DNA from: Paragorgia papillata
Taxonomy: Eukaryota; Cnidaria; Anthozoa; Scleralcyonacea; Coralliidae
Length of the DNA stretch: 64,000 bases
Reading direction: 5' to 3'
NCBI GenBank assembly: GCA_035771165.1
Contig: JAWNZC010000234.1
Span: 3,421,501 to 3,485,500 of the forward strand
Position numbers and translations under genes: made by a program. The notes under the pieces are model-generated. The model made no database searches. It was not told the origin of the DNA and worked only from the letters and a program-made list of their open reading frames with translations. Of the stretch, positions 35,061 to 45,301 are shown one piece after another (position 1 is the first letter of the stretch; each line of letters starts with the position of its first letter).

Positions 35061-35952
35061 AAAAAGTCTGGAGATTGAAACAAACAGAATTAAGATTGGT
35101 TCAATTGATTGCATCACACTGTTAGGTGTAAATATTGACAGTGGATTAAAGTTTAATGAACATATCAGCAATGTATGTAGAATAGCCAGCCAACGAGTTG
35201 GAGTCCTTATGAGATTGAGAAACATGATACCAACCAGAGCTAAATTACAGTTATATAAAGCAGCTATTTTACCATATCTCACTTATAGTCATATTGTTTG
35301 GCACTTTTGTTGTGCAAGTGACAAAAGAAAACTTGAACGAGTTCAAGAAAGAGCCTTGGGGGCAGTGTTTAATGATAAAGTAAGCACTTATGAAAATCTT
35401 TTGAACAAAGCTGATGTGCCCAGCTTACAAAACAGGAGATTGCAAGATATAGCAATCTTGATGTATAAGGCAAAACACAATCTCTGCCCTCAATACATAT
35501 CTGACTTGTTTATGAGCAAGAATATAACTATTAATTTAAGGAATGCGGACAATCAAATCCCACGATTTAACACTGTGTCTTATGGAAAACATTCCCTTGG
35601 ATATTTAGGTGCTAAATTATGGAGTAAGCTAGATGCTGATATGAAAAGAAGTGCATCATTAGAAATTTTTAAACAAAAAATTCGTAAACAAGATATTGAA
35701 AAACTTATGACTGAAAACTGGCAGAACTGTATATTATGCAGTACCTGACACTTACATATATCTATTATAAGTTTTTAATAAGTTAAATCCCATACATACA
35801 GTATGTATATATATTTTTTTTTGTTAGTTGTTATTTTAGATTTCTTTATATACATGTAGATATTTATTTAATTTTAATATACTTATATCTAAATAGTGTC
35901 CCCAATTAGTAGACATATAGTCGGCTATGTATTCTTTGACACTGAAATAAAG

Positions 35953-35983
<31 letters not shown>
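35061..35983 (+). pseudogene. 5'-truncated non-LTR retrotransposon, C-terminal region
   Basis: The frame to 35748 (about 228 residues from the junction) shows the conserved tract after the RT domain: ITLLGVNIDSGLKFNEHIS, MRLRNMIPTRAKLQLYKAAI, LPYLTYSHIVWHFC, KRKLERVQERALGAVF and YLGAKLWSKL near the end. The open frame extends upstream to an ATG at 34930, but those residues come from the older composite repeat it inserted into, so that ATG is not its real start. The 3' UTR ends in AATAAAG followed by a TATC microsatellite tail (35954-35983), as in CR1/L2-like elements. The catalytic RT palm and endonuclease are missing. Confidence 0.88.
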
Positions 35984-36281
35984 CATGTATCTATGTATAT
36001 ATTTGTTGCAATGAAATACACACCGACGTGGAGGTGGCACTGTTCAAGATACTGTTTACCGTATACTGACTTTGATTTTTTCTAAATAAAATTATTATAG
36101 TAGTACTACAGTTGATGTTCTTGGTCATATGTTTTTGGCAAATTTTAACCCCCACCTACGGCTCAGGCTAAAATGAGCCTGAATTGGGCCAAAAACATAT
36201 TTATCCCTGCAAACATCAACTCTATTGTTATATTATAATATCCTATTCTACTAAATATCTTACAACTATAGTCTATAATTA

Positions 36282-37005
36282 CAGGGATGTAGCCAGCAGA
36301 GAATGAGTGCCGGGTAAAAGAATCAAATGACACGATTAGGGGGGGGGGGGGGTATAAATTCGAACACTTTCCGGAAATCTAATAAATAGACTTTTCTTTG
36401 TTATGACAGGAAAGTATTTAAGTAAAGACATGTTAAACCACGCCGGATTAAACCATGTTGACAAGCTGTTTCGGTACTTCCGCGCTTGATTAGTTAAAAA
36501 CTTTAACCTTGCTTTCAAACCGGTTATGGAAAACCGAAATCGTACTCCGCCGCTACCGTGTTTGGCCATAGTTAATATATTAACTATATTTCAGCTTAAT
36601 ATATCTCTGGTTTTCCACTAAAATGTGTATTAAGCTTGATTTTTTCCGAACATGACAACTCAGTGATGGATAATCAGATCTTGTATTTATTATTTCTGAA
36701 TCCACACTCAAATTTTATTTATAAACTTATCAGCGGCGCCGGTCTAGACTGCGACGTATACTCCGTAACAGCTGCCTTTTTGTGACCAATGCCAAATAAA
36801 AATCGTGCAAACGTTTATCTGTTTAGGCAAAGTTCCGTACTTATCACGGAGCTTGATGAATTACATAATTACATAACAAAGATGGTGCTCCACAGAAACT
36901 GCATAATGTGCCGGGCGCTTTCGGAAAAACTACTTCGAGTGCCGGGCGCTTATAGTTTGTGCCGGGCGGTGCCGCCCGGCACCGCCCAGCGTAGCTACAT
37001 CCCTG
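36282..37005. mobile_element. 724-bp MITE, CAGGGATGTAGC ends
   Basis: CAGGGATGTAGC at 36282 and its complement ending at 37005. The uninterrupted site in copies A and B shows that TAATTA was duplicated (36276-36281 and 37006-37011). It contains a 14-G run (36339-36352) and GTGCCGGGCG repeats near the right end. No transposase. Confidence 0.8.
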
Positions 37006-37034
37006 TAATTACAATTTCCTTATTACACGCTTAT

Positions 37035-37800
37035 CAGGGCATGAGATTTGCAGTATCTCGATATCCCAGGGATAATAGATTTTAAGTTTGGATACTGGGC
37101 ATCATAAGCTCAGTATCCCGGGGGGATACCATGAAAATTGGGATAGTGAACAATTGTTGAGCAGCTATCGCAATTAATTGTTGTCGTTCTTCGCATCTTG
37201 TTTGTGAATGTTGGTGGAAAATTTGATGAACTGTAATCTCATTCCCATGAAGTAGTACTGGCAATAAGGAGCCATTGCTGGACAAAATGATCACAGGCTC
37301 TGGGAACGAGATTAAAATATTCTGTGTATTTTTTTCAATCTCGTGTTATTCATTGTTATTACAGTCACACTACATAGTCCTGAATTTGATGGATTTTGAC
37401 AATGCCATGGACACTTTACAATTATGTTCAAGATGTAAATAAACTAAATTATTAACACTCTTATCAATGTGTTATTGTACAGCTACTGTAGGCATACACT
37501 AGTGTAGTATGAATAATGTTGTCAGCCAGACTGGAAAGTTTGTAAAATGTGCAATGGAGATTTGTATATTTCTTATATGTGGGCAATTGTTGGCCTGAAA
37601 CTGTGCAATGGAGATCTATGTTGCACAGTACAAACTTTCCAGTCTATTGTTGTGTTAAATAAAAGTTAACCTTGTTTGGAGACTGCTTATTGGCATATCT
37701 ACTATCCAAATGTGGGATACTAATTTTCAAGGAGGGATACCAGATTTTAAGTGCCAGTATCCTACTGGATACTGCTAAAAATTTCAAATCTCATGCCCTG
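37035..37800. mobile_element. 766-bp MITE, CAGGGCATGAGATTTG ends
   Basis: A 16-base perfect inverted terminus, CAGGGCATGAGATTTG, at 37035 and ending at 37800. Flanks CTTAT and CTAAT suggest a diverged 5-bp duplication. Internal foldback: AGACTGGAAAGTTTGTA near 37531 pairs with its complement near 37630. Confidence 0.75.
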
Positions 37801-38021
37801 CTAATACACTCTTGGTGTTACAGTATATGTATAGTGATGCACATTGCATTGTCAATCGAATGATGCTACTTCATAGAACCTGAAGAAACTTAAGACTGAT
37901 AAAGCATGTGGACCAGATAAAGTGGCACCCAAACTATTAAAGTATGCCAGGGATGCTTTAATTTCAATAGTTTGGGTGACTTTATCCTTACAGTGAGTAC
38001 ACTGTACAGTACACTAGCTCT

Positions 38022-39182
38022 TTAATGACCTTTGTTCACATGACTTACCAAATCACGGGCTAAGTCAAATTTGGCATCACATTGTAAACATATGTATTCC
38101 ATCCCAGTTGGTTCGGTGGCTTCCAGTTCATGGATTAACAAATGTCTATCAAATATTTCACTACAAAACGTTCCATTGCAGAAACCACATTTGAAGGTTT
38201 TTTCTTTTGTATGAGTTCTTTGGTGCGACATTAAGTGACCTGTCTGGCTAAATGTCTTCTCACAGACATCACATTTGAATGGTTTATCTCCAGTATGTGT
38301 TCTTTTATGAACTAGTAAGTTACTTGATTGGGAAAATGTCTTCTCACAGACATCACATTTGAATGGTTTATCTCCAGTATGTGTTCTTTTATGATATACT
38401 AAGGAATTATGGTCAGAAAATCTCTTGTCACAGATATCACATTTGAATGGTTTCTCTCCAGTATGTGTTCTTTTATGAACTAGTAAGTTACTTGATTGGG
38501 AAAATGTCTTCTCACAGATATCACATTTGAATGGTTTCTCTCCAGTATGTATTCTTTCATGAACTAGTAAGTTATTTGATTGGGAAAATGTCTTGTCACA
38601 GATATCACATTTGAATGGTTTCTCTCCAGTATGTGTTCTTTTATGAACTAGTAAGTTACCTGAGTGAGAAAATGTCTTCTCACAGATATCACATTTGAAT
38701 GGTTCCTCTCCAGTATGTGTTCTTTTATGAACTAGTAAGTTACTTGATTGGGAAAATGTCTTGTCACAGATATCACATTTGAATGGTTTCTCTCCAGTAT
38801 GTGTTCTTTTATGAACTAGTAAGTTACCTGAGTGAGAAAATGTCTTCTCACAGATATCACATTTGAATGGTTCCTCTCCAGTATGTGTTCTTTTATGAAA
38901 TAGTAAGTTACTTGATTGGGAAAATGTCTTGTCACAGATATCACATTTGAATGGTTCCTCTCCAGTATGTGTTCTTTTATGAACTCGTAAGTTACTTGAG
39001 TCAGAAAATGTCTTGTCACAGATATCACACTTAAATGGTTTCTCTTCGGAATGTGCTAACATATGACGTCTTAAACTTGATAAATAACCAAATGTCTTGT
39101 TGCAGACAGAACAGCTATAGGACTTTTCATTCGTAATAAGATTTCCCTTAGCTTTGTCAGATTTTCCAGTCATGTTAGACAT
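38022..39182 (-). CDS. C2H2 zinc-finger protein with 13 fingers
   Basis: Start at ATG 39182 (MSNMTGKSDK); the frame is open for about 75 bases further upstream without ATG, so an upstream exon is possible. The 386 residues contain 13 C2H2 fingers in tandem: eleven canonical ones (C-x2-C-x12-H-x3-H) with TGEKPF or TGEEPF/TGDKPF linkers, a twelfth diverged finger (CGFCNGTFCSEIFDRH) and a C-terminal CLQCDAKFDLARDLVSH finger with H-x4-H. No KRAB, SCAN or BTB domain is seen. Recognition helices are mostly QSSNLLV and HSGNLLV, alternating, with DSSNLRV, QSNNLLV, DHNSLVY and QTGHLMS. Role: probable nuclear sequence-specific DNA binding. The gene abuts copy C of the composite repeat at its 3' end, as does the broken paralogue at 47.8-50.7 kb, so repeat and gene were duplicated together. 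Confidence 0.85.
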   Translation of the reverse strand: MSNMTGKSDKAKGNLITNEKSYSCSVCNKTFGYLSSLRRHMLAHSEEKPFKCDICDKTFSDSSNLRVHKRTHTGEEPFKCDICDKTFSQSSNLLFHKRTHTGEEPFKCDICEKTFSHSGNLLVHKRTHTGEKPFKCDICDKTFSQSSNLLVHKRTHTGEEPFKCDICEKTFSHSGNLLVHKRTHTGEKPFKCDICDKTFSQSNNLLVHERIHTGEKPFKCDICEKTFSQSSNLLVHKRTHTGEKPFKCDICDKRFSDHNSLVYHKRTHTGDKPFKCDVCEKTFSQSSNLLVHKRTHTGDKPFKCDVCEKTFSQTGHLMSHQRTHTKEKTFKCGFCNGTFCSEIFDRHLLIHELEATEPTGMEYICLQCDAKFDLARDLVSHVNKGH

Positions 39183-39195
39183 CGATTTCTTCACT

Positions 39196-40459
39196 TTATT
39201 AACTGTTATTACTTCCTTGACAGGATTCCTAGCTGAGTTTGAACAAAACTTCGATAGTCAGAGTTCCAAAGTTCCTGCAATCTCATGATTCTAATCCAGT
39301 TTCAGAGCCCGCGATGCCTTAGGTTAATACTTCAAGTACCACAAACACTCGCCCCCAATGGTCTTCCAGGCCATTCCTGTGAAAAGTTTAAATCCGGGGA
39401 GAAACTTGTTGAGGGGGGGGGGGGGGGGGGGTATTTCGTAATGATGTTACGTAGTGAAGCCTTCAAGGGAGAAGCAAGTTGACTCGTAATGATATTACTA
39501 TATATTACTGTTTTAATATGCACGAAAATATTAAACGATCCTCCGCTTCGACGTTAAACGCAATGTAGCGCAATTCATCAAGGTCGTATATTTGACCTTG
39601 TGATTCTGCACAAACGTGCTGTCGCGCTTACGTGTAATCAACTTAATCCTTATCCCCCTTAAGCAATGTAAGATTACATGCCGCAGTTGTAAAGTACCTA
39701 CGTACATATAGCTATATTTAGAATGACAAGGCAAGGTTTACAAGGCAATTGTTTTGGTTTGGAGACAACAAAACTTTGCTATTTATGGCGATCAGTTATT
39801 TTTTTAAATCTCGCCTCAGAATGCGGGAAATGCAGTCTGAGAGATTCTAGAATTCAAAAAAATTCCGGGGGGGGGCATGCCCCCGGACCCCCTAGGACGC
39901 TCGCGTCTTCGACGCTCGACCAATTTCGCTCCCCCAAAGACAGAACCCTGGCTACGCCACTGCAAAGCATTCTGGTAGTTGTCGTCACCCAACGCCATGC
40001 AAATGGCTTATTCTGCTCATTAACAAGCCGCTACAACCTCGTTAACATCAACTTTTTTTGCGCAAAGCGACTTTTTCTCTTGTAGTTATAAGCTCTGGCC
40101 TCTCGTCTGGGACTAAACCAATTAATTAGAAATCTACTTAATTCTTACAATAAGGGAAAAAAAATAGATTCGCGCGAAAAGGAATTCGCCTAGTGGAAAA
40201 CACGCTTTAAGGTCTCGGCAATGATTTACGTGACTAGAAAATACTTCATATATACTGCGGGCGCAGAAGTATGATTTTCACAAAATGGTTGTGAAAGAGT
40301 TTGAACCAGTGGGGTCTATTGTATATAACCAAAGTGATATCCTTGGCTCGTCGATTGAAGCCAAACATATGGCGGACAAACCGCAAGCATACAGGCCTGA
40401 AGAACGTATAGAGCCAGACTGATCTGGTCGAAAGACCGTAAGCTAGGCTAAAATAAACG
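39196..40459. other. Gene-free stretch with a CAGTGGCGTAGCCAGGG-type MITE end
   Basis: A 19-G run at 39413-39431. At 39860-39961 the GGGGGCATGCCCCCGGACCC motif leads to an end GAACCCTGGCTACGCCACTG at 39961, a common hAT-like MITE terminus; the other end is not found. No gene supported. Confidence 0.5.
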
Positions 40460-41490
40460 CAACCTCGTACCCAGGGTCTTACCTCCGCTCCCCCTCCCCC
40501 CTCGCTGCGGAAAGACCCTGGTACACGCTGGTCACGTGCTGGCCAAAATATGGGCAGTACAAAACAAATTTAGTGTCGGTAGGGTGGTAAAAAAAACTTT
40601 CTCGACTTACTGACCGGAGTAGTGTTTATGTACAAAAAGCAAAACATCTGGCCAGATGAAATGTCACGACTCACGAAAGGTGCATAACGGCTTGTCGGCT
40701 TGGAGAAACAATGCGAAACGAGATATAATTTAATAAGAATGCCAAAGTCTCAAAGATCAATATTTTGCTGGCTTTGTAGCGCTGGCAACATGTGTTATTG
40801 ATGGGAGAATATTCGTTTTAAGCATTCGAATACCGAGGCTTTTAACTGGACGTATTCACTTAAATATAACGGCAGCTTTCGCGTGTGGTATTCAACAACG
40901 TACAGGTGAAACATACGTATTTTATTGTTTATATTGAGAGTTTGAAACAGTCTTCCGTTTCATTATCCAATGTGAGGTTTACTGTGCTGCGTTGTTTTGA
41001 CCAGTTCTCATGCGGACATAATTATGGTCAGTCATCCACGAACATGATAATTGATAAATATATTTGATATAAAATGTCAATTTTCAAGTTCATTTTAAAA
41101 AGGTTTGTCGATATCCGTACCGATATCCGTAACTTGTATAATTTAAGCACCCAGGTTGACGATTATTAAACGAATGGGAACATCAAAAACTTTCTTCATT
41201 GTAAACTTAAATAAATACAGCGATTTATTATAAATTGAAAACAATAGCTGTCAAAACAACTTGTTTCAATTTTAAAATCGAATCACCGGTTTAACGATTC
41301 ATTTCAAAATCTAATACCCGAAAACAAAACAAGATACTTATACATGCATTTCTTCGACTATTCCAGCGAGGTCAAGCATTGATACGCAGGGGACACTCCC
41401 ACATTCGAATTTTTTGATAGACGACAACGTGACCATGGCCAGCGTGTACCGGGAGGGGGGAGCGGAGGTAACACCCTGGGTACGAGGTTG
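40460..41490. mobile_element. 1.03-kb non-autonomous element, 9-bp TSD
   Basis: Starts CAACCTCGTACCC, ends with the complement, flanked by exact 9-bp duplication AAATAAACG (40451-40459 and 41491-41499). The interior is the same as in 15716-21157 but inverted and without its nested insertions, so it documents both empty sites. Open frames in it are not conserved between the copies. Confidence 0.9.
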
Positions 41491-41574
41491 AAATAAACGT
41501 TAGCTAGGCAAGACCCTCTCCGCCTAGAATTCTTAATTTCCGAATATCCTTAAATCAATTCTCATATCATTCTC

Positions 41575-41990
41575 TTCTCTTAACAACATGCATTAATGCA
41601 AGACTAACATATATCATCATACTTGGACAGAGCAGTATATAATGTAATACATCGAACCCAACCTACGTTCCAAATCATCTGAGTCACAGTAGCTCAATGG
41701 TTAGAGCGTCTCACCGGCGATCGGAAGGTTGTGGGTTCGGATCCCGCTTGGGAACTTAGAAAATTCTTCTGAGTAAAATAGCTCGAAGAACATTTACGCT
41801 CAATTCTCGTATCCAAGCCAGCACGTTCATCTCTTCTCTTAACAACATGCATTATACGACATTAACATATATCATCATACTTGCACCGCATAGCACGTAT
41901 AAAATAACCTGATCAGTCCCAGTAGCTCAATGGTTAGAGCGTCTCAACGGTGATCAGGAAGTTTTGGGTTCTTATTTGCATGTATATTCC
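41575..41990 (+). repeat. Tandem pair of tRNA-like (SINE-type) repeats
   Basis: Two copies about 240 bases apart share CTTCTCTTAACAACATGC, TATATCATCATACTTG and a tRNA-like head, CAGTAGCTCAATGGTTAGAG (41695 and 41925), with box A. The first keeps a box B (GGTTCGGATCC, near 41735), the second has lost it. Stems do not fold as a full tRNA, so a tRNA-derived repeat is more likely than a functional tRNA gene. Confidence 0.55.
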
Positions 41991-42079
41991 AGTAAACCAC
42001 CAGTTTTGTAACCGAGTTTTTCTATTGATCATTGGTATTATTAAATTTTTATCATTGATTGTTGTCTGAGTGAAACTTG

Positions 42080-42146
42080 TTATATATATATATATATATC
42101 TGTCCGTCCGTCCGTCCGTCCGTCCGTCCGTCCGTCCGTCCGTCCA
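42080..42146. repeat. TA and GTCC microsatellites
   Basis: (TA)n at about 42081-42099 followed by about eleven GTCC units to 42146. A nearby hairpin CTTTATCTGTAGTATACAG with its complement lies at 42305-42330. Confidence 0.85.
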
Positions 42147-42780
42147 TTATTAGTTCAAATTTGACACGGTTTTCTTTGTTATTCATAAACCTTTATTTTG
42201 CATAATTACTTCACTATCTGAAAGCCCGGGAAGGGATTTTGATATTCATCAGGGAAGAGCGGGGCTGATGAATTGAATTGAATTATTCATTATAAATGCA
42301 CGGTCTTTATCTGTAGTATACAGATAAAGAGCATTCATTAATAATTAGCAATCCAGATCAATTCATATACTCAACTTTTCTTAACTGCATGATTATCCAA
42401 AAAATCAGTCCTAATAAATCAAGTAAATACAACATTAACACAAACATATTTATTTCATATGTTAATTGAAATTGAATATACAGTTATTGAACTGCATTCT
42501 TCCTGTTGTTGGAATGAAACTCCCTGAATCTTGATGAACTTTCTCTCTCGGGTTACCATCTACTTGCTCTTTCTCTCTTCTTACTGAAACTGCAGCCGCG
42601 GACTCTTCAAAGCGCTCGCCCCCACATTCAAATGCTTTTGAAATGGCAACCTTCGTGCTAACCAGACAAGTTTCTCTAGCTCGCCTCTTTTTCAGACTCT
42701 TTAACTAACGTTAGCTAATAGCTGTTGCAATCGCAGTGTTCGATGCTCATGACCGCTTCTTAGTAAGAAATTTTTCCCTA

Positions 42781-43152
42781 TTATATCAAGAATACCATTG
42801 TATTTAGGAGAACGTGTGGAGAGTGGTCACCAAGTAATCTTAGACTCCATAATTTTTCCTCTTGGCTCTTCGCTAAAGGCTTCTGCTTGTCTAACCACCG
42901 CTCCGTAGCCTTGTCTCGTAAGCTTTTTCAGCTCCGCATCAAGTGAATATTGGAATTCCTTGAAAACCCAGTTTTCAAATAGCCGATTTATGCCCGGCCT
43001 ACCATTTTCTCTTAAGTAGAGAGTGTTCGGAGGAAAGGCCTCACCGTCGCCTTTCTTTCTTTTGACCTCCACCACAAATTTCGCAAGCCAGTAATCTAGG
43101 TCAATGTCGCTCTGTATAACTTCAACACGTCTGTCTGCACAATAGTGTGTAA
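42781..43152 (-). pseudogene. DUF3504 (Crypton-derived, ZMYM/QRICH1-type) fragment
   Basis: On the minus strand the frame opens after a TGA at about 43155 and reads ADRRVEVIQSDIDLDYWLAK, then FVVEVKRK..PPNTLY and LRENGRPGIN, FQYSLDAELKKLTRQGYGAV and KQAE-like VRQAEAFSEE; a frameshift near 42840 leads to GDHSPHVLLNTMVFLI and a stop at 42781. These phrases match the DUF3504 domain, derived from Crypton tyrosine recombinases, in cnidarian ZMYM/QRICH1-like proteins. About a dozen residues normally between PPNTLY and LREN are missing, and the catalytic C-terminal part is absent. Confidence 0.65.
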
Positions 43153-43675
43153 GTCACTGGTTTTGGTTTTCTCTATGCTTTCGTTTCGTATCCCAGCCCA
43201 ATCTTCCCGAGTTCACACTGCCCAACCAGTATTGAGTTTCGTCCCAGCCCTCCTTCTTATTTTGCAGCTCGATGTCAGCATGGCGTCTAGAACTATAGAT
43301 AGGGCGGGTGAAACGCCAATCTGACGTACTGAAACATGTGTGATGCACTTTAGGCATGGGGCGAGCGCGGCCAACTGCAAATTTTGATCAAAACAAAAAT
43401 CCATGTGAAATTCAAGGAGGTTGATTAAATCTCTTATAATGCTGCAACTATTGACTCGATTGTGGGTGTAAGTTTCTTGTTTTGTTATTCATACGTTTTA
43501 CTGTTCATATAACATGGTGGAAGGCATTCTTAAGTATAAAACGACTAAAATTTTCAATGTTGAAGCCGAAGCCATTTATGGCTTCCTTGCCTAATTTTGC
43601 TACACGCGTAAAACATTTTAATTATTTCATAACTAAAAAACGAGCCAGAACTTAGCTTTTTTAAGAACATGCCTA

Positions 43676-43862
43676 ATGTAGTCTAATGCAGTGTAATAGT
43701 CTTATGCAGCCTAATGCATTCGAATGCAGTCTAACGAAATCGTATGCAGTTTAATGCAGTGTAATGCAGTCTAATGCAGCCTAATGCAATGTAATGCAGC
43801 CTAATGCAGTGTAACGCAGGTTAATGCAGTGTAATGCAGTCTACTGCACTTCACTGCACTGC
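43676..43862. repeat. Decanucleotide satellite (TAATGCAGYC)
   Basis: About 18 imperfect units of TAATGCAG(T/C)(C/G) in tandem, with variants TAATGCAATG and TAACGCAGGT. Confidence 0.9.
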
Positions 43863-44830
43863 AGTAGTTTAGCATAGTACAGTCCATCGCTTCCCAAACC
43901 CGTTCCGTTTACCACCGTCGCCGTCGCCTTCGCTAGAGCTGTGGAAAAGTAATGTAACCATGAAACATGACAGAAGGAGTTGTAATAACGTTTCTTATGT
44001 TAATTTTGAAAGGGAAGAATATACAAAATAACCGAATCAAACCCGACGCTGTGCCACACGGCCCATATGAGTACATGCCTCTTGACCCTATATGGCCACA
44101 AGGAGCCTGATGCAGTCACTTCAACAATCCTATGTTTCGTGCCGCTTACAAAGAGACCTTCCTAAAAACATATTATTTTTTAAGACCGTGAACTTTTCAC
44201 AGGGAACCACTAGTCTATATATATATTTTTTATTAGTTTATTTACATTTTAGATAAAAAGCAGTTCTAAAATATCCAAACTCGTCGTGGTAACGATCGTC
44301 AAGATCAACTTGTGTAAAGTTAACAATTATTACTCATTGTTTTGAATTATTCAGTCATTGCATTAACTCTCAAACCTAAATTGAAACAGCATTTAATTCT
44401 GACAACACGAATTCACACAGATTTTCATAAAATAGTGCTCAAAAAAGAAGCAAAACGAGACTAAAATGCAGTAACACGGCAATTGTGGACACTAACTTCC
44501 GGTTTCCTGCAAGTTTTCGCATTCGCGTTTGTTTACTATTAAAAAACGAGAATTTCTCATAACAGGTAAATATCTTGTTTGGGACACTAAAACGTGGTCG
44601 CGCGCGTTAGGCAGGTGGTCACTCATTGCAGGTACATGTAAGGTTCTAACTACAAATCGACCGTGCCGGAGAAGGTTGTCGTAAAAGACAGGAGGTCTTA
44701 AAACATAGGGGTCGTGAAACTCAGGTTCTACATGTACTGTACTGTATATGTATAAAATTACAAATTTTGTTATGAACATCCAATCGGACGTGGTGTATAA
44801 ATTTTCTCATTCATTACTTGTTCAAACAAA
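43863..44830. other. Gene-free stretch
   Basis: AT-rich, with a short (TA)n at 44217-44226. A 95-codon minus-strand frame at 44492-44779 has no recognisable content and is not called as a gene. Confidence 0.4.
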
Positions 44831-44831
44831 T

Positions 44832-45301
44832 TGAATGAATGAATGATAATAATATTTATTCAGGAAAACCAACATCACAAGTAGTGTTTTTCAGAAGGTT
44901 CCTGAGAAACAAAAATACAAAGTACTGTACCTGTATGAAATATAAAAGAAAAACAATATAGAATACATCGTAAAATTATGAAGTAAGAGTGTATATGTGT
45001 TAATGATTATATAGTATATTACAAAGACAAAAAAGTAAACTATAAAGTAATATTATGGGTATGGTATTTTGAGAAGTTCATGTTTAAAGGCAGCCAATTG
45101 TTCTATCGATCTTAAATTGAATGTCAAAGCATTATATTCTTTGGATGCTTGGTAGAGTAGTTTTTGCTTCCCTTTTTGTTTTGGGTTTACTATGGTAGAT
45201 ATTGCTAAAACAATGTTTAAATTTAAATAAACTGAATTTCTGACTGCATTTTCTTTCTTCATTTTGAAAATATCAAGTTTGGCGAGTTGGTAAAACAACA
45301 A
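44832..45301 (-). pseudogene. Non-LTR retrotransposon 3' end
   Basis: A minus-strand frame (45301-45053) encodes 82 residues ending KLLYQASKEYNALTFNLRSI..LAAFKHELLK, the characteristic C-terminus of many non-LTR retrotransposon proteins. It is followed by a 3' UTR and an ATTC microsatellite tail at 44832-44846. The same coding piece, frameshifted and without the tail, is in copy A near 4950-5200. No RT domain remains. Confidence 0.65.

Larger units (their letters stand above)
34883..37990. repeat. Composite repeat, copy C, opened by three insertions
   Basis: Segments 34883-35060, 35985-36281, 37006-37034 and 37801-37990 align in order with copy A (4893-6311) and copy B (45011-47757). The gaps between them are a 5'-truncated retrotransposon (35061-35983), a MITE (36282-37005) and another MITE (37035-37800). 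The last segment carries the same LKTDKACGPDKVAPKLLKYA-type RT fragment and then runs directly into the 3' end of the zinc-finger gene. Confidence 0.75.

Noticed and set aside
41692..41765. A functional tRNA gene
   Set aside because: Box A and box B are present but the anticodon and acceptor stems do not pair; a second copy nearby lacks box B.
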